Origin: Blastocatellia bacterium
GTDB lineage: Bacteria > Acidobacteriota > Blastocatellia > UBA7656 > JADIYM01
NCBI GenBank assembly: GCA_021463145.1
Contig: JAJTWZ010000026.1
Coordinates: 1-54,924 of the forward strand
Length of the DNA: 54,924 nt
Direction of reading: 5' to 3'
A model generated the notes under the pieces. The model searched no databases and was not told the origin of the DNA. It saw only the letters and a list, made by a program, of their open reading frames with translations. Below, in pieces: positions 34,978 to 44,401 of the stretch (the first letter of the stretch is position 1; each line of letters starts with the position of its first letter). Made by a program: the position numbers and the translations under genes.

Positions 34978-36171
34978 TCAGGCGCTTACGCCCACGGGGG
35001 CGCGGGACGAGCCGTCTCTGTCGGCGGCGAGAATCGAAATGAGGTCCTGGTCGAACACCCGCTTCTTTCGATCGGCGAGCGCCGTGAACCTGCGGTAGAC
35101 CCTGTCGAGCTCCGCCGTTGCAATCGTGAACCCGAGCTCCGAGTACCGAAGCGCGAGGGCGTGACGGCCGGAGTGCTTGCCAAGCACGATCGCGTTCGAC
35201 GGAACGCCGACGGACTCTGGAGTGAGGATTTCGTAGCAGAGCGGATTCTTGATTACTCCGTGCTGGTGAATGCCGGCTTCGTGCGCGAAGGCATTCCGGC
35301 CGACGATTGCCTTGTTCGGCTGCACGCCGAATCCCACTGCCTCTGCCACCAGGCAGCTGGCGGCGTAAATCTGCGTCGCATCGACCGAAGACTCGAACGG
35401 CAACCGGTCCCGCCTTACGTTCAGCGCCGCAACGATCTCCTCCAGTGCGGCGTTGCCTGCGCGCTCGCCGATGCCGTTTATCGTGCACTCCACCTGGCGG
35501 GCCCCGGCCAGAAGCGCGGCAAGGCTGTTTGCCACGGCCAACCCGAGATCGTTGTGGCAGTGCGTGCTTACGGTAATCGCCCGGCCCCTCACGACGCGAT
35601 CGATGACCGTGCGGATCAACTCGCCGTATTCGGCCGGAGTCGAATAGCCGACGGTATCCGGCACGTTCAGCACGGTCGCTCCGGCGTCGGCCGCCGCCGA
35701 CAGGACGTCGCATAGATAGTCGACGTCGCTGCGGGTCGCGTCCTCCGCCGAAAACTCGACGTCGTCCACATAGGTCCGCGCGAGCTCGACAGCCGCGGCC
35801 GCCGCCTCGAGGACCTGCGCCCGAGACTTTCCGAGTTTCGCTTCCAGGTGCAGGTCCGAGGTAGCGATGAACGTGTGGATCCGCGGCCTCGCTGCGCTTT
35901 CGAGCGCCTCGGCGGCCCGTACCACGTCTCCAGCTGCCGTCCGGCAAAGCGCGGCAACCGAGACCGAGCGGCATTCTCGCGCGATAGCCGAGACTGCCCG
36001 GTAGTCGCCGTCCGAGGCAATGGGAAAGCCAGCCTCTACCACGTCCACGCCGAGCCGCTCCAGCATTCGCGCGATCCTCAGCTTCTCGTCGAGGTGCATC
36101 GAGCACCCCGGCGCCTGCTCCCCGTCGCGCAGCGTCGTATCGAATATCCGTACCCGTTCCCGCGTCTCCAT
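34978..36171 (-). CDS. leuA: 2-isopropylmalate synthase, short form without regulatory domain
   Basis: Condenses 2-oxoisovalerate with acetyl-CoA, the committed step of leucine synthesis. The 397 aa contain [14 protein letters not shown], the metal-binding motif [27 protein letters not shown] and [10 protein letters not shown], as in LeuA and homocitrate synthases. The chain ends about where the LeuA C-terminal leucine-binding domain would begin, so feedback by leucine through that domain cannot occur. The ATG at 36171 fits the start of the TIM-barrel. The leu operon context argues for LeuA over homocitrate synthase. Confidence 0.9.
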   Translation of the reverse strand: METRERVRIFDTTLRDGEQAPGCSMHLDEKLRIARMLERLGVDVVEAGFPIASDGDYRAVSAIARECRSVSVAALCRTAAGDVVRAAEALESAARPRIHTFIATSDLHLEAKLGKSRAQVLEAAAAAVELARTYVDDVEFSAEDATRSDVDYLCDVLSAAADAGATVLNVPDTVGYSTPAEYGELIRTVIDRVVRGRAITVSTHCHNDLGLAVANSLAALLAGARQVECTINGIGERAGNAALEEIVAALNVRRDRLPFESSVDATQIYAASCLVAEAVGFGVQPNKAIVGRNAFAHEAGIHQHGVIKNPLCYEILTPESVGVPSNAIVLGKHSGRHALALRYSELGFTIATAELDRVYRRFTALADRKKRVFDQDLISILAADRDGSSRAPVGVSA

Positions 36172-36309
36172 TCGCCGTCGATGCCTCCTGTTCCCTCGGT
36201 CGGACGCACCGTACGAATCCAGGCTTGAATAAGTCAAACGAATAATTTCTATGAAAACATAAGCTCCGATGATACTATGCGCCCACATCGCCGAAAGGAT
36301 AACTGCCGC
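36172..36309. promoter_or_regulatory. Divergent leuA / LysR promoter region
   Basis: An AT-richer 138-bp interval between leuA and the LysR gene. On the minus strand TTGACT (36237-36232), an 18-bp spacer and TACGGT (36213-36208) form a plausible leu promoter about 30 nt upstream of leuA. Nearer the LysR gene, TTTC-TAT-GAAA (36246-36256) and overlapping TATG-AAAA-CATA give inverted repeats suitable for a LysR-type operator. GAATAA occurs twice close by. Confidence 0.55.
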
Positions 36310-37188
36310 ATGCCGATCGACATTTCCCAACTCGAGGTACTGGTGGCCGTCGCCCAGGAGCGTGGATTCTCCCGGGCCGCCGAGCGCCTGCATCGCACAC
36401 AACCGGCTATCAGCCAGTCGATCCGGCGACTGGAGCAGGAAGTAGGCGAAGCGGTGATAGACCGGTCGTCAAAAGACGGAACGCTCACGGCGGCCGGCGC
36501 CGTACTCGTCGAATACGCGGTCCAGATGCTGAACCTGAGGCGCGAGGCGGCGGATGCGATTCGCGAACTTGCCGACTTCCAGCGCGGAAAGGTGACGATA
36601 AGTGCAAACGAGTACACGGTCATGCATCTGCTGCCGATAATCGACCGGTATCGGGCGCGCCATCCCCACATCAAGATCGAGGTGAAGCGGAGCCTCGGAA
36701 GCCGGATTCCGTCCGAGGTACTCGGGCGCGACGTCGATCTGGGAATGGTCACGTACCCGCCCAACCATCCAGCCCTCAAGTCGCAGCCGGTCGGATCGGA
36801 CGAACTGGCGCTATTCGTTGCGCCATCGCATCCGCTTGCGGGCCGGGCGGACGTTTCGGTCCGCGAACTGGGTGTCGAGTCCTTCATCGCACACAACGTT
36901 CGCTCTCCTTACCGCGAACGGGTCATCGAGACGTTTCGCAAACACAAGACGCCGCTGAACATCGCCATGGAGCTCCCGACGCTTGAATCGATCAAGCGAA
37001 CCGTGGCCACGGGCGCGGGCGTTGCACTGATGCCGAAGCTGGCCGCCCGGCTGGAGCTCGAGCGCGGAGACGTCGTCGCGGTCGCGGTCCGCGAGATGAA
37101 GTTCGAGCGAAAACTGCTGCTGATCTCGCGCAAGGGCGCCAAGCTCTCGCACGCGGCGAAGGCGTTCCTGACCTGTGCCCGGGGCTGA
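36310..37188 (+). CDS. LysR-family transcriptional regulator
   Basis: A 292-aa regulator. The N-terminal winged helix-turn-helix reads [20 protein letters not shown] then [18 protein letters not shown]. The C-terminal co-inducer domain follows from about residue 90. The ATG at 36310 has AAAGGA about 11 nt upstream; an ATG 33 nt earlier is possible but not domain-supported. Divergence from leuABCD suggests it regulates that operon, perhaps sensing 2-isopropylmalate as LeuO/LeuR-like proteins do (inference). Confidence 0.92.
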   Translation: MPIDISQLEVLVAVAQERGFSRAAERLHRTQPAISQSIRRLEQEVGEAVIDRSSKDGTLTAAGAVLVEYAVQMLNLRREAADAIRELADFQRGKVTISANEYTVMHLLPIIDRYRARHPHIKIEVKRSLGSRIPSEVLGRDVDLGMVTYPPNHPALKSQPVGSDELALFVAPSHPLAGRADVSVRELGVESFIAHNVRSPYRERVIETFRKHKTPLNIAMELPTLESIKRTVATGAGVALMPKLAARLELERGDVVAVAVREMKFERKLLLISRKGAKLSHAAKAFLTCARG

Positions 37189-37283
37189 CGTTTGCGGCGC
37201 GCCAGACGAATCGTCCGCAGACCGGCTCCGATCCCGCGGACTCGGCAGATCCTTGACCGGCAGCATCGATCCGCTGACTCAAC

Positions 37284-37313
37284 TTGCCGCTCCAGCGTGC
37301 GGACCACTATACT
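37284..37313 (+). promoter_or_regulatory. Predicted promoter for the GT2/phosphodiesterase locus, leaderless
   Basis: TTGCCG (37284-37289), an 18-bp spacer and TATACT (37308-37313). The expected start near 37320 falls 2 nt before the GTG at 37322, and no ribosome site precedes that codon. Confidence 0.6.
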
Positions 37314-37321
37314 GGCCGGTT

Positions 37322-38323
37322 GTGAAAAGCGCTGAAACTCCATTGGAACGAGAGATTTCCGTCGTCATACCGCTCCTTAACGAGGAGCCGAATCTCGTCG
37401 AGCTGAAGCAACGGCTAGACGACGTTCTTCCCACGGTCGCCGACCGCTACGAGGTCGTTTTCATCGACGACGGCAGCCGCGACGGATCTTACGGAACCCT
37501 GCGCGAACTCCACAAAGCCGACCCGCTACACACGAGGATCGTCCGCTTCCGGCGCAACTTCGGAAAATCGGCCGCGCTTGCCGCCGGCTTCGACCACTCG
37601 CGCTTCGACATCGTGCTCACGATGGACGCGGACCTGCAGGACGTGCCCGAGGAGATCCCCAAACTCATCGAGAAGCTCGAGAACGGATCGGATCTCGTCT
37701 CGGCCTGGCGGGTCAATCGCAACGATCCGATCTCCAAGACACTGCCATCCAAGGTCTACAACTTCGTGACGCGGTTTCTCACTGGCGTTCGGCTCCACGA
37801 CTTCAACTGCGGCTTCAAGGCGTACCGGCGCTCGGTGCTCGACGAGCTCGAAGTGTACGGCGAGCGTCATCGCTACATTCCGGTGCTCGCGAGCTATCGC
37901 GGATTCCGGATCAACGAGGTACAGGTCGACCACAAGCCCCGGCTGCGCGGGAAGTCGAAGTTCGGGTGGGAGCGGTATTTCGGCGGATTCTTCAGCCTTC
38001 TCACCGTGATCATGCTTGTCCGCTACACGAACAAGCCGCTTCACTTCTTCGGATTCGTGGGCGTCGTCACGCTTACGATCGGAACCGTGATCGACGTCTA
38101 CCTTTCGATCCTCTGGCTCGTGTTCCGCCGTCCGCTGAGCGACCGGCCGATTCTGATGCTCGGGACGCTGCTGATAATCATCGGGATCCAGTTCCTCTTC
38201 TTCGGTTTGCTGGCGGAGATGATCGCGTTCTCGGCTCGTCGCGACAACGACTACTCGATCGTCGAGCGCATCGACGCCGTCGATGCGCAGGCGCCGGTTC
38301 GAGTTACGGCATCCGTCGAGTAG
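37322..38323 (+). CDS. GT2 glycosyltransferase, dolichyl-phosphate-mannose-synthase-like
   Basis: A 333-aa membrane glycosyltransferase. The GT-A domain has ISVVIPLLNEEPNL, FIDDGSRDGSY and the DXD-type TMDADLQDVPEEI, then FNCGFKAYRRSVL, a pattern typical of enzymes that load a sugar onto polyprenyl phosphate. Two C-terminal transmembrane helices follow (about 245-305), as in GtrB-like proteins. The start is the GTG at 37322, where family homology begins and a promoter abuts the codon. It heads the plus-strand envelope locus and would supply a lipid-linked sugar. Confidence 0.9.
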   Translation: MKSAETPLEREISVVIPLLNEEPNLVELKQRLDDVLPTVADRYEVVFIDDGSRDGSYGTLRELHKADPLHTRIVRFRRNFGKSAALAAGFDHSRFDIVLTMDADLQDVPEEIPKLIEKLENGSDLVSAWRVNRNDPISKTLPSKVYNFVTRFLTGVRLHDFNCGFKAYRRSVLDELEVYGERHRYIPVLASYRGFRINEVQVDHKPRLRGKSKFGWERYFGGFFSLLTVIMLVRYTNKPLHFFGFVGVVTLTIGTVIDVYLSILWLVFRRPLSDRPILMLGTLLIIIGIQFLFFGLLAEMIAFSARRDNDYSIVERIDAVDAQAPVRVTASVE

Positions 38324-38334
38324 TCCATCCCGTC

Positions 38335-39225
38335 GTGTTGAAGAAACAACTCACAAGAGCCGCGACGGCGGCCCTCGTCATCACGGGCCGGCTCGTGAGT
38401 CCGAAAGCGGCGATGCGGCTCGCGGGCGGACTTGCCCGCCGTTTCAAACTCGATCCCAGGATCAACAAGCGGAGACTTCGCGAGAACCTTCGAACCTGTT
38501 TTCCCGGGAGAGAGGCAGAGTGGATCGAACGGATCGCGCGTGAACTGCAGGCAAACGCCGCTCGCGCCAGGATATTCGACAAGCACTTCGTCCCCAGGCT
38601 GTCAGTGGCGGAACTCGACGCCCTCGTCGAGGTAGTCGGCGGTGAACACCTCGAACGCGCGCGCGAAGAGAAGCGTGGCGTCGTCGCGCTTGGACTGCAC
38701 TTCGGCCGCTACTGGTGTTTTCCTGCTTGGGCGACCCAGCACGGCTACGTGACTACGGCGTTCCAGTCATCGGATGGCAGGCTGCCCGGCGCCGATCGCA
38801 TGCTCTCCGGCGGGTCGTTCAGTGCGAACGATCCCCGCGCTACCGTTCGCGCCGTAAAGGCCCTCAAGAAGGGGGCGATCTGCTTTCTGATCGCGGACGC
38901 CGGCAAAGTAGCTAACCCAGTGACGATAGATTTCGCCGGTCAGGCGACGCGGTTGTCCACTGCGGCGATCAGGCTGGCGAAGGCGGCCGACGCTTACGTC
39001 TTGCCACTGATCACCCCGATCCATCCTAACGATCCGGACAGGGTTCGTGTCGTATTGTTCGATCCGATCGATTCGCGCGAAGTGCCGGCCGGCGAGTCCG
39101 TCGAGGCGACGATGGCGCGCATCGTCGCGCCGTTCGAGGACTTCGTCAGGTCGCGTCCCGAGCAGTGGTACGGACTTCTGAACGTGCACAGGCGGATCGC
39201 CGAGAACGGAGGTGACGCAGCTTGA
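38335..39225 (+). CDS. LpxL/PatA-like lysophospholipid acyltransferase family protein
   Basis: A 296-aa protein of the HtrB/LpxL/PatA acyltransferase family. The short N-terminal hydrophobic stretch fits membrane association. The catalytic-histidine region reads GLHFGRYW (His122). The usual acidic residue five positions on is Trp127, so the HxxxxD/E motif is incomplete. The later block FLIADAGKVANP followed by FAGQATRLSTAAIRLAKA is family-typical. A GTG at 38335 or TTG at 38338 is the likely start, with no clear ribosome site. Its stop overlaps the next gene's TTG. It may acylate a glycolipid, or have lost activity. Confidence 0.8.
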   Translation: MLKKQLTRAATAALVITGRLVSPKAAMRLAGGLARRFKLDPRINKRRLRENLRTCFPGREAEWIERIARELQANAARARIFDKHFVPRLSVAELDALVEVVGGEHLERAREEKRGVVALGLHFGRYWCFPAWATQHGYVTTAFQSSDGRLPGADRMLSGGSFSANDPRATVRAVKALKKGAICFLIADAGKVANPVTIDFAGQATRLSTAAIRLAKAADAYVLPLITPIHPNDPDRVRVVLFDPIDSREVPAGESVEATMARIVAPFEDFVRSRPEQWYGLLNVHRRIAENGGDAA

Positions 39226-40925
39226 ACGTCGAGTCGTCCGCTGGCGCCGCGCCCAGGCGCGTCGTCGCAATCGGAATAGACGGTGGGAGCTTCCGGGTGC
39301 TGCGCCCCTGGATGGCGGAGGGCCACCTCCCGAATTTCGCGAGGATTGCCCGCGAAGGAGCGGTCGGCACCCTGATGTCGACGATCCCCCCGCTCACACC
39401 TCCCGCCTTCGTTTCCTCGATGACCGGGAAGAACCCTGGCAAGCACAACATCTTCGATTTCGTCCGCGTTCCACGCGACGGTTATCGGCGTTCCGTCATC
39501 AATTCGACACACGTTCGGGGCAACAAGCTCTGGACGATTCTCAACCACTACGGCCGCAAGGCCGGTATCGTCCACTTTCCGGCCTCCTATCCGCCGGAAC
39601 AGATCGACGGATTCATCGTTGGCGGCATCCTCACGCCCAAGGGTGTCGACTCGCACACCTGGCCGGTCGAACTTGCCGAAGAACTGCGCCGCGAAATTCC
39701 CGGCTACCGGATCTATCGGGGCCGCCAGCACCTGCAGGGCGACCTGGATGGCTATCTCGCGTCTCTTGTCGAGACGACGCAGGTGCACGCGGCCGAGGCG
39801 CTTTACCTGATGGAGAAGAAGCCGTGGGACTTCTTCTTCCTGATGTTCAAGTACACCGACGGCGCGAAGCACATCTACTGGAAGTTCTGGGACCGCGAAC
39901 ATCCTGCGTACCCCGGACCGAACCCGTACGAAAACGCAATCCTGGACGTCTATCGCCAGGTCGATGCCTTTCTCGGCAAGCTGCTCGACCGGCTCGACGG
40001 CGACACGACGCTGCTCGTTTACTCGGATCACGGGTTCATGTCGGTGCACACGTTCATCCACCTGCAGAACTGGCTGGCAAACGAAGGCTTCCTGACGGTC
40101 AAGACAGACGAGCAGCGCAAGATGCGCACGCTGATGGCGATGCACCATTACGGATTCCGGCGTGACAACCTCGTCGGCTGGCTCAAGCGCCACCACCTGG
40201 GATGGTTCCCGAAGCTCTTCCCGAACGCGGTCAAGGACAAGGTTCCACGAACGCGCCTTGGCATGAACGAATTCGCGCGTTTCATCGACTGGAAACGCAC
40301 GCGCGCCTATCAGCTGGCGGAATCGGGACGGGGCGTGAACCTGCACATCAAGGGGCGCGAACCTCTCGGCTGCGTGCCGGCGGAGGGGCCCGAATACGAG
40401 ACGCTGCGAAGCGAGATCATGGGTCGACTGCGTGAGCTACGCGATCCGAAAACCGGCGAGTCCGTCGTCGCCGGGATGTGGACAAAAGAAGAGGTCTACA
40501 GCGGGCCTTACCTGCGAAACGCACCTGACATCCTGATCGAGTTGAAGAAGGGCTACTGCTTCGCCGAGGGCTTTGGAAAGGACGTCTTCGTGAAGGCCGC
40601 GCGCGAGCCGTTCGACAAGTCGGCGAACCACGAGCTCGAAGGCGTTCTTTTCGCACGCGGGCCGAACATCCGGACTGGCGTCGAACTCGAGCCCACCGAC
40701 GTTCTGGACATCGCACCGACCGTTCTCTATGCGATGGGTCTGCCCGTTCAGGAAGCGATGGACGGCCGGGCGCTGATGGAGCTCTACGACGACGCTTACG
40801 TCGCGGCAAATCCGGTGACATTCGACCGGATTCCGGAACCTGACGACCCGGCTGAAGGCTACGACTACTCCGACGACGAGATTGGCAGCGTTCAGGACGA
40901 GCTGAAGAGTCTCGGATATCTGTGA
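39222..40925 (+). CDS. Alkaline-phosphatase-superfamily phosphodiesterase, paralogue 1
   Basis: A 567-aa soluble protein of the nucleotide pyrophosphatase/phosphodiesterase branch. Metal and catalytic residues are in place: Asp20 in AIGIDGGS, nucleophile Thr59 in IPPLTPPAF, Asp213/His217 in TDGAKH, Asp269/His270 in YSDHGF, and the late His in NHELEGVLFARGP. No signal peptide or membrane helix is seen, so it should be cytosolic. The start is TTG at 39222 with a near-perfect GGAGGTGA 6 nt upstream. The C-terminus YDYSDDEIGS...LKSLGYL recurs in the next two paralogues. The substrate is unknown, perhaps a phospho-sugar or lipid-phosphate diester. Confidence 0.9.
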   Translation: MNVESSAGAAPRRVVAIGIDGGSFRVLRPWMAEGHLPNFARIAREGAVGTLMSTIPPLTPPAFVSSMTGKNPGKHNIFDFVRVPRDGYRRSVINSTHVRGNKLWTILNHYGRKAGIVHFPASYPPEQIDGFIVGGILTPKGVDSHTWPVELAEELRREIPGYRIYRGRQHLQGDLDGYLASLVETTQVHAAEALYLMEKKPWDFFFLMFKYTDGAKHIYWKFWDREHPAYPGPNPYENAILDVYRQVDAFLGKLLDRLDGDTTLLVYSDHGFMSVHTFIHLQNWLANEGFLTVKTDEQRKMRTLMAMHHYGFRRDNLVGWLKRHHLGWFPKLFPNAVKDKVPRTRLGMNEFARFIDWKRTRAYQLAESGRGVNLHIKGREPLGCVPAEGPEYETLRSEIMGRLRELRDPKTGESVVAGMWTKEEVYSGPYLRNAPDILIELKKGYCFAEGFGKDVFVKAAREPFDKSANHELEGVLFARGPNIRTGVELEPTDVLDIAPTVLYAMGLPVQEAMDGRALMELYDDAYVAANPVTFDRIPEPDDPAEGYDYSDDEIGSVQDELKSLGYL

Positions 40926-42154
40926 GCGCAACTGGCGTGATGGCGGCCGTTCGAGCGATGGCAGAAACCACTCAACAGGAAGCGGATTCCCGCAGGCTGG
41001 CGCTGCGAACGCTCGACGCCTCGGTCGGGCTCGCGCTGGACCGGCTCGACCGTCGCCGGCACCACATATTCGCGATCTGGCTCGAAGGACTTGCCGCGCA
41101 CCTGTCTCCTTGCGTCCGAGAACTTGGAGTGACCCGAGCGCACGTTCGAAACCGGCCGATGCACTTTGGCGGGGCGAACGAGCACGTGATCCCGCGCATG
41201 CTCGAGAGCCATTACGCCTACGCGGCGTTCGGTCCACGCTGGTTCGACAAGCTGGGCTTCGACCTCGTTCACTTCCCCTTCCTCTTCGCGCCGTACTCGT
41301 GGGCCGGATCGCGCGTGGCTCGCGTGGTCACGATTCACGGTTCGGCGCGCAACGAAATGCCTTACGAAATGCGGAAGCGCTTCGGGATGGGAAAGCTCGC
41401 GCGCATGACCGAGGCGCTCGCCGGTTACGACGCAATTCTCGCCGTTTCGGAGAGCGCCAGACGCGAGGCGTCGGAGTTCTACGGCATTCCTGACGATCGC
41501 ATTCGCGTCGTGCACGATGCGATAGGCGATCAGTTCCGTCCGGGACCTCCGTCGATGCAGGTCCTCGAGCGGTACGGCATCCGTCGTCCGTTCATCCTCT
41601 CGCTCTGCACGCTCCGCCCCAAGAAGAACGTCGGGACGACCGTCGCCGCTTTTGCCGGGCTGAGGCGTCGCGGCGCGCCACATCAGCTCGTGCTCGTTGG
41701 CGACAAAGCTCCCGGCTATACGGAGGTGGATGAGAGAATCGCCGAGCTCGGGCTCGAGGCCGACGTCGTACAGACCGGCTTCGTACCCGCCGCCGAGGTG
41801 CCGGAGTTCTACCGCGGAGCATCTCTGCTGCTCTTTCCGTCGTTTCACGAAGGCTTCGGCCTTCCCGTCGCCGAAGCTCAGGCGTCGGGCTGCCCCGTCG
41901 TGGCGACGAACGCCTTTTCGATCCCGGAGGTGAGCGGCGGCGCGGCCGAACTTGTGGACGATCCCCGCAGCGTCGACGAGGTCGCCGATCGAGCCTGGGC
42001 CATCCTCGAGGACGAGGCGCGCCGGAACGATCTGGTCGCACGCGGACTGGAGAACGTCAGGCGGTTTCGATGGGACAGAATCCTCGATACGACGATCGAC
42101 GCTTACGAGTATGCGTTGGACCGCTCAGTGTCGCGGCGGGGAGGCCCCAGGTGA
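40922..42154 (+). CDS. GT4 glycosyltransferase, paralogue A
   Basis: A 410-aa GT-B glycosyltransferase. The C-terminal half has the donor-binding motif FPSFHEGFGLPVAEAQASG, with the E-x7-E pair in EGFGLPVAE, and VVATNAFSIPEVSG. The N-terminal half starts ALDRLDRRRHH, matching paralogue B. GTG start at 40922 overlaps the previous stop as GTGA. No transmembrane helix. It is flanked on both sides by phosphodiesterase paralogues, so it probably glycosylates an intermediate they also process. Confidence 0.92.
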   Translation: MSATGVMAAVRAMAETTQQEADSRRLALRTLDASVGLALDRLDRRRHHIFAIWLEGLAAHLSPCVRELGVTRAHVRNRPMHFGGANEHVIPRMLESHYAYAAFGPRWFDKLGFDLVHFPFLFAPYSWAGSRVARVVTIHGSARNEMPYEMRKRFGMGKLARMTEALAGYDAILAVSESARREASEFYGIPDDRIRVVHDAIGDQFRPGPPSMQVLERYGIRRPFILSLCTLRPKKNVGTTVAAFAGLRRRGAPHQLVLVGDKAPGYTEVDERIAELGLEADVVQTGFVPAAEVPEFYRGASLLLFPSFHEGFGLPVAEAQASGCPVVATNAFSIPEVSGGAAELVDDPRSVDEVADRAWAILEDEARRNDLVARGLENVRRFRWDRILDTTIDAYEYALDRSVSRRGGPR

Positions 42155-43815
42155 GTTCGCCACGAGCCATCATGATCGGCCTTGACGGAGCCACGTGGAA
42201 CGTCCTGCGCCCCTGGGCGCTATCCGGCGAGTTGCCGAACCTGAAGCGGATCGTCGAAGGTGGCGCCACGGGCCCGCTACGCTCGACGCTTCCTCCCCTG
42301 ACGCCGACGGGTTGGACATCGGCCGCGACCGGAAAGGCTCCGGGCAGGCACGGCGTCTACTCTTTCTTCCGGCCGATGCGCGCGAGCTATCGCCGCAATG
42401 TGCTCAACTCCCGCGACTGCCGGGCCGCGAAGATCTGGCAGATCGTGAACGCGTACGGAAGACGAGCCGGCATCGTCCATCTGCCCCTCACCTATCCCGT
42501 CGATCGCGTCGATGGGTTCATGGTGGGCGGAATGATGACGCCCACGACCGCGCGCGACGTGACTCATCCGCCGGAGCTCATCGATGAGCTCGAACGCGAG
42601 ATCGACGGTTTCACTCTGAACGTCGACACGACCACCATAAAGACCGGCCGGCTCGACGAGTTTCTGGCCGACTCGATGGAGCACGTCCGCCGTCATCGCC
42701 GTGAAATGGTCCACCTGATGGACGCGAAAGAGTGGGACCTGTTCTGGATCATGTTCTACAACGTGGATCCGATCGCGCATTTCTTCTGGAAGTTCATGGA
42801 TCCGCGGCACGTGGGCTATCCGGGGCCGAATCCGTTTTCGAATGCCGTCCTCGACATTTATCGCGAGGCCGACGCCGCAATCGGCGATGCACTCGACCGG
42901 CTCGGTCCCGGCGACCATCTGGTTCTGCTCTCGGACCACGGCATGGAAGCGACGCACACGAACGTCCACCTCACGTCGTGGCTGATCGACGAGGGATACC
43001 TCGTCCTCCGAAGCGAGCGGCGTCAGGCTACGAGCGAAGCGCTCTACCGCGCGGGGTTCCAGCGAGAGCGCCTCGTCTATGCGCTGAAGAAGGCGAAACT
43101 CGGATGGCTGCCGAAGCTCTTTCCCGAACGGATGAAGGACAAGGTTCCGCGCGCCCGGAAGACCTTCAAGGAGATCGAGAACAACGTCGACTGGTCGCAG
43201 TCCAGGGCGTACTTTCCGTCGGCCGGGGGCCGGGCTATATGGATCAACCTGAAGGGCCGGGAACCTGGCGGTATCGTCGAGCCAGGTGACTTCGAGGCGC
43301 TGCGCGCCGAGATCGTCGAAAAGCTGAAGGCGCTGCGCACGGAGGACGGAAAGCCCGTCGTGAGGCTCGCGCTCACGCGCGAGGAAGCGTACGAGGGCGC
43401 GTTTGTCGACGATGCTCCTGACATCGCCCTGCTCGCCGAGGACGGATTCTACTTTGCCGAGGGCATCGAGCGGCCGGTACTGAGATCGAACGGAACGAAG
43501 AACACTGAAAAGTCGGGCAACCATCACGTCGACGGCATCGTCGCGCTTTTCGGCGAAGGGGTGCGCCCCGGGTTGACGCTCGATGGAGCGCGAATCGTGG
43601 ACGTTGCTCCGACGGTCCTGCATCTGATGGGGTTGCCGGCGCAGAAGGATATGGACGGACGTGTGCTCGACGAGGCGTTGACGGCGTCCTTCCTGAGGGA
43701 TCGCCCGCTTGCGTACGACCAGGCACGCGTGGAAATCGACACTGCGGGATTCGATTATTCGGACGACGATCGTGGACAGATCGAGGCGCGACTCAAGGAA
43801 ATGGGATATATGTGA
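42151..43815 (+). CDS. Alkaline-phosphatase-superfamily phosphodiesterase, paralogue 2
   Basis: A 554-aa homologue of paralogue 1 with the same catalytic set: Asp12 in MIGLDGATW, Thr51 in LPPLTPTGW, the D/H pair in NVDPIAH, SDHG in LLSDHGMEATH, and the late His in GNHHVDGIVALFGEG. The C-terminus FDYSDDDRGQ...LKEMGYM repeats the shared tail. GTG start at 42151 has GGGGAGG 6 nt upstream and overlaps the GT4 stop as GTGA. No export signal. It is closer to paralogue 1 than to paralogue 3 in the middle region (KLFP..MKDKVPR block shared). Confidence 0.9.
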   Translation: MSSPRAIMIGLDGATWNVLRPWALSGELPNLKRIVEGGATGPLRSTLPPLTPTGWTSAATGKAPGRHGVYSFFRPMRASYRRNVLNSRDCRAAKIWQIVNAYGRRAGIVHLPLTYPVDRVDGFMVGGMMTPTTARDVTHPPELIDELEREIDGFTLNVDTTTIKTGRLDEFLADSMEHVRRHRREMVHLMDAKEWDLFWIMFYNVDPIAHFFWKFMDPRHVGYPGPNPFSNAVLDIYREADAAIGDALDRLGPGDHLVLLSDHGMEATHTNVHLTSWLIDEGYLVLRSERRQATSEALYRAGFQRERLVYALKKAKLGWLPKLFPERMKDKVPRARKTFKEIENNVDWSQSRAYFPSAGGRAIWINLKGREPGGIVEPGDFEALRAEIVEKLKALRTEDGKPVVRLALTREEAYEGAFVDDAPDIALLAEDGFYFAEGIERPVLRSNGTKNTEKSGNHHVDGIVALFGEGVRPGLTLDGARIVDVAPTVLHLMGLPAQKDMDGRVLDEALTASFLRDRPLAYDQARVEIDTAGFDYSDDDRGQIEARLKEMGYM

Positions 43816-43860
43816 GGTTCGACCGGCCCTCGGGCCGGCCGTAACGGGAGGCACACGAAC

Positions 43861-44385
43861 ATGCAGACGAAGAACGAACCGATCCTCATCGTGATTATGG
43901 CCTGCGCCCTTGCGTTGGGCGCGTGCTCGGGAGTCGGTCCAAAGAAGAAGGAAGCCACGGGCGAGCAGGCGAAGTCCGACTCGAAGGCTCTTTACGAACC
44001 CGATCTCTCCAAGCCGGACGGGCCACTGCTGCAGATGTTGCGCGCGGCGCAGGACCGGGATGAAGCGCTCTTCAGGGCTAGTTTTGCTCCGAACGTAGAC
44101 ACGGCCTGGATGTCCGAGGAAGGCTTCAAGAAGTTCCGGAAGAAGGTGCTCAGCAGCAACGTGACCCCGGTGCCCGAGAGTGCGCAGATGAACGGTGACA
44201 ACGACGCCGTGGTTCGGTTGCGCAATGCGCGCGGCAAGGAAATTCCGGTGAAGGTCACGAAGATCGACGGCAAGTGGTTCATCGCGGAGATCGGCCTCGG
44301 CCAGAGGCTCATGAACCGGATGAACGAGAAGAATCCCCAGGCCGCGCCCGCTGCTCCTGCCGCGCCGCAGGGGAAGTCGTCCTGA
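43861..44385 (+). CDS. Lipoprotein of unknown function
   Basis: A 174-aa precursor. The signal sequence ends in the lipobox LGAC, giving lipidated Cys22. The mature part is a small alpha/beta domain (PDGPLLQMLRAAQDRDEALF through KIDGKWFIAEIGLGQRLM) resembling NTF2/DUF4878-like folds. An Ala/Pro-rich tail closes the chain. GGGAGG lies 9 nt before the ATG. It sits between phosphodiesterases 2 and 3, the only exported soluble component of the locus, and may bind or guide the finished product at the envelope (inference). Confidence 0.8.
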   Translation: MQTKNEPILIVIMACALALGACSGVGPKKKEATGEQAKSDSKALYEPDLSKPDGPLLQMLRAAQDRDEALFRASFAPNVDTAWMSEEGFKKFRKKVLSSNVTPVPESAQMNGDNDAVVRLRNARGKEIPVKVTKIDGKWFIAEIGLGQRLMNRMNEKNPQAAPAAPAAPQGKSS

Positions 44386-44401
44386 TGGGTATCCGTTTCT
44401 C

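Noticed and set aside
33857-36106. 749-codon frame extending leuB upstream through leuA
   Set aside because: The upstream portion is an alternate frame of leuA and rich in Arg/Gly without domains; LeuB begins naturally at 34957.
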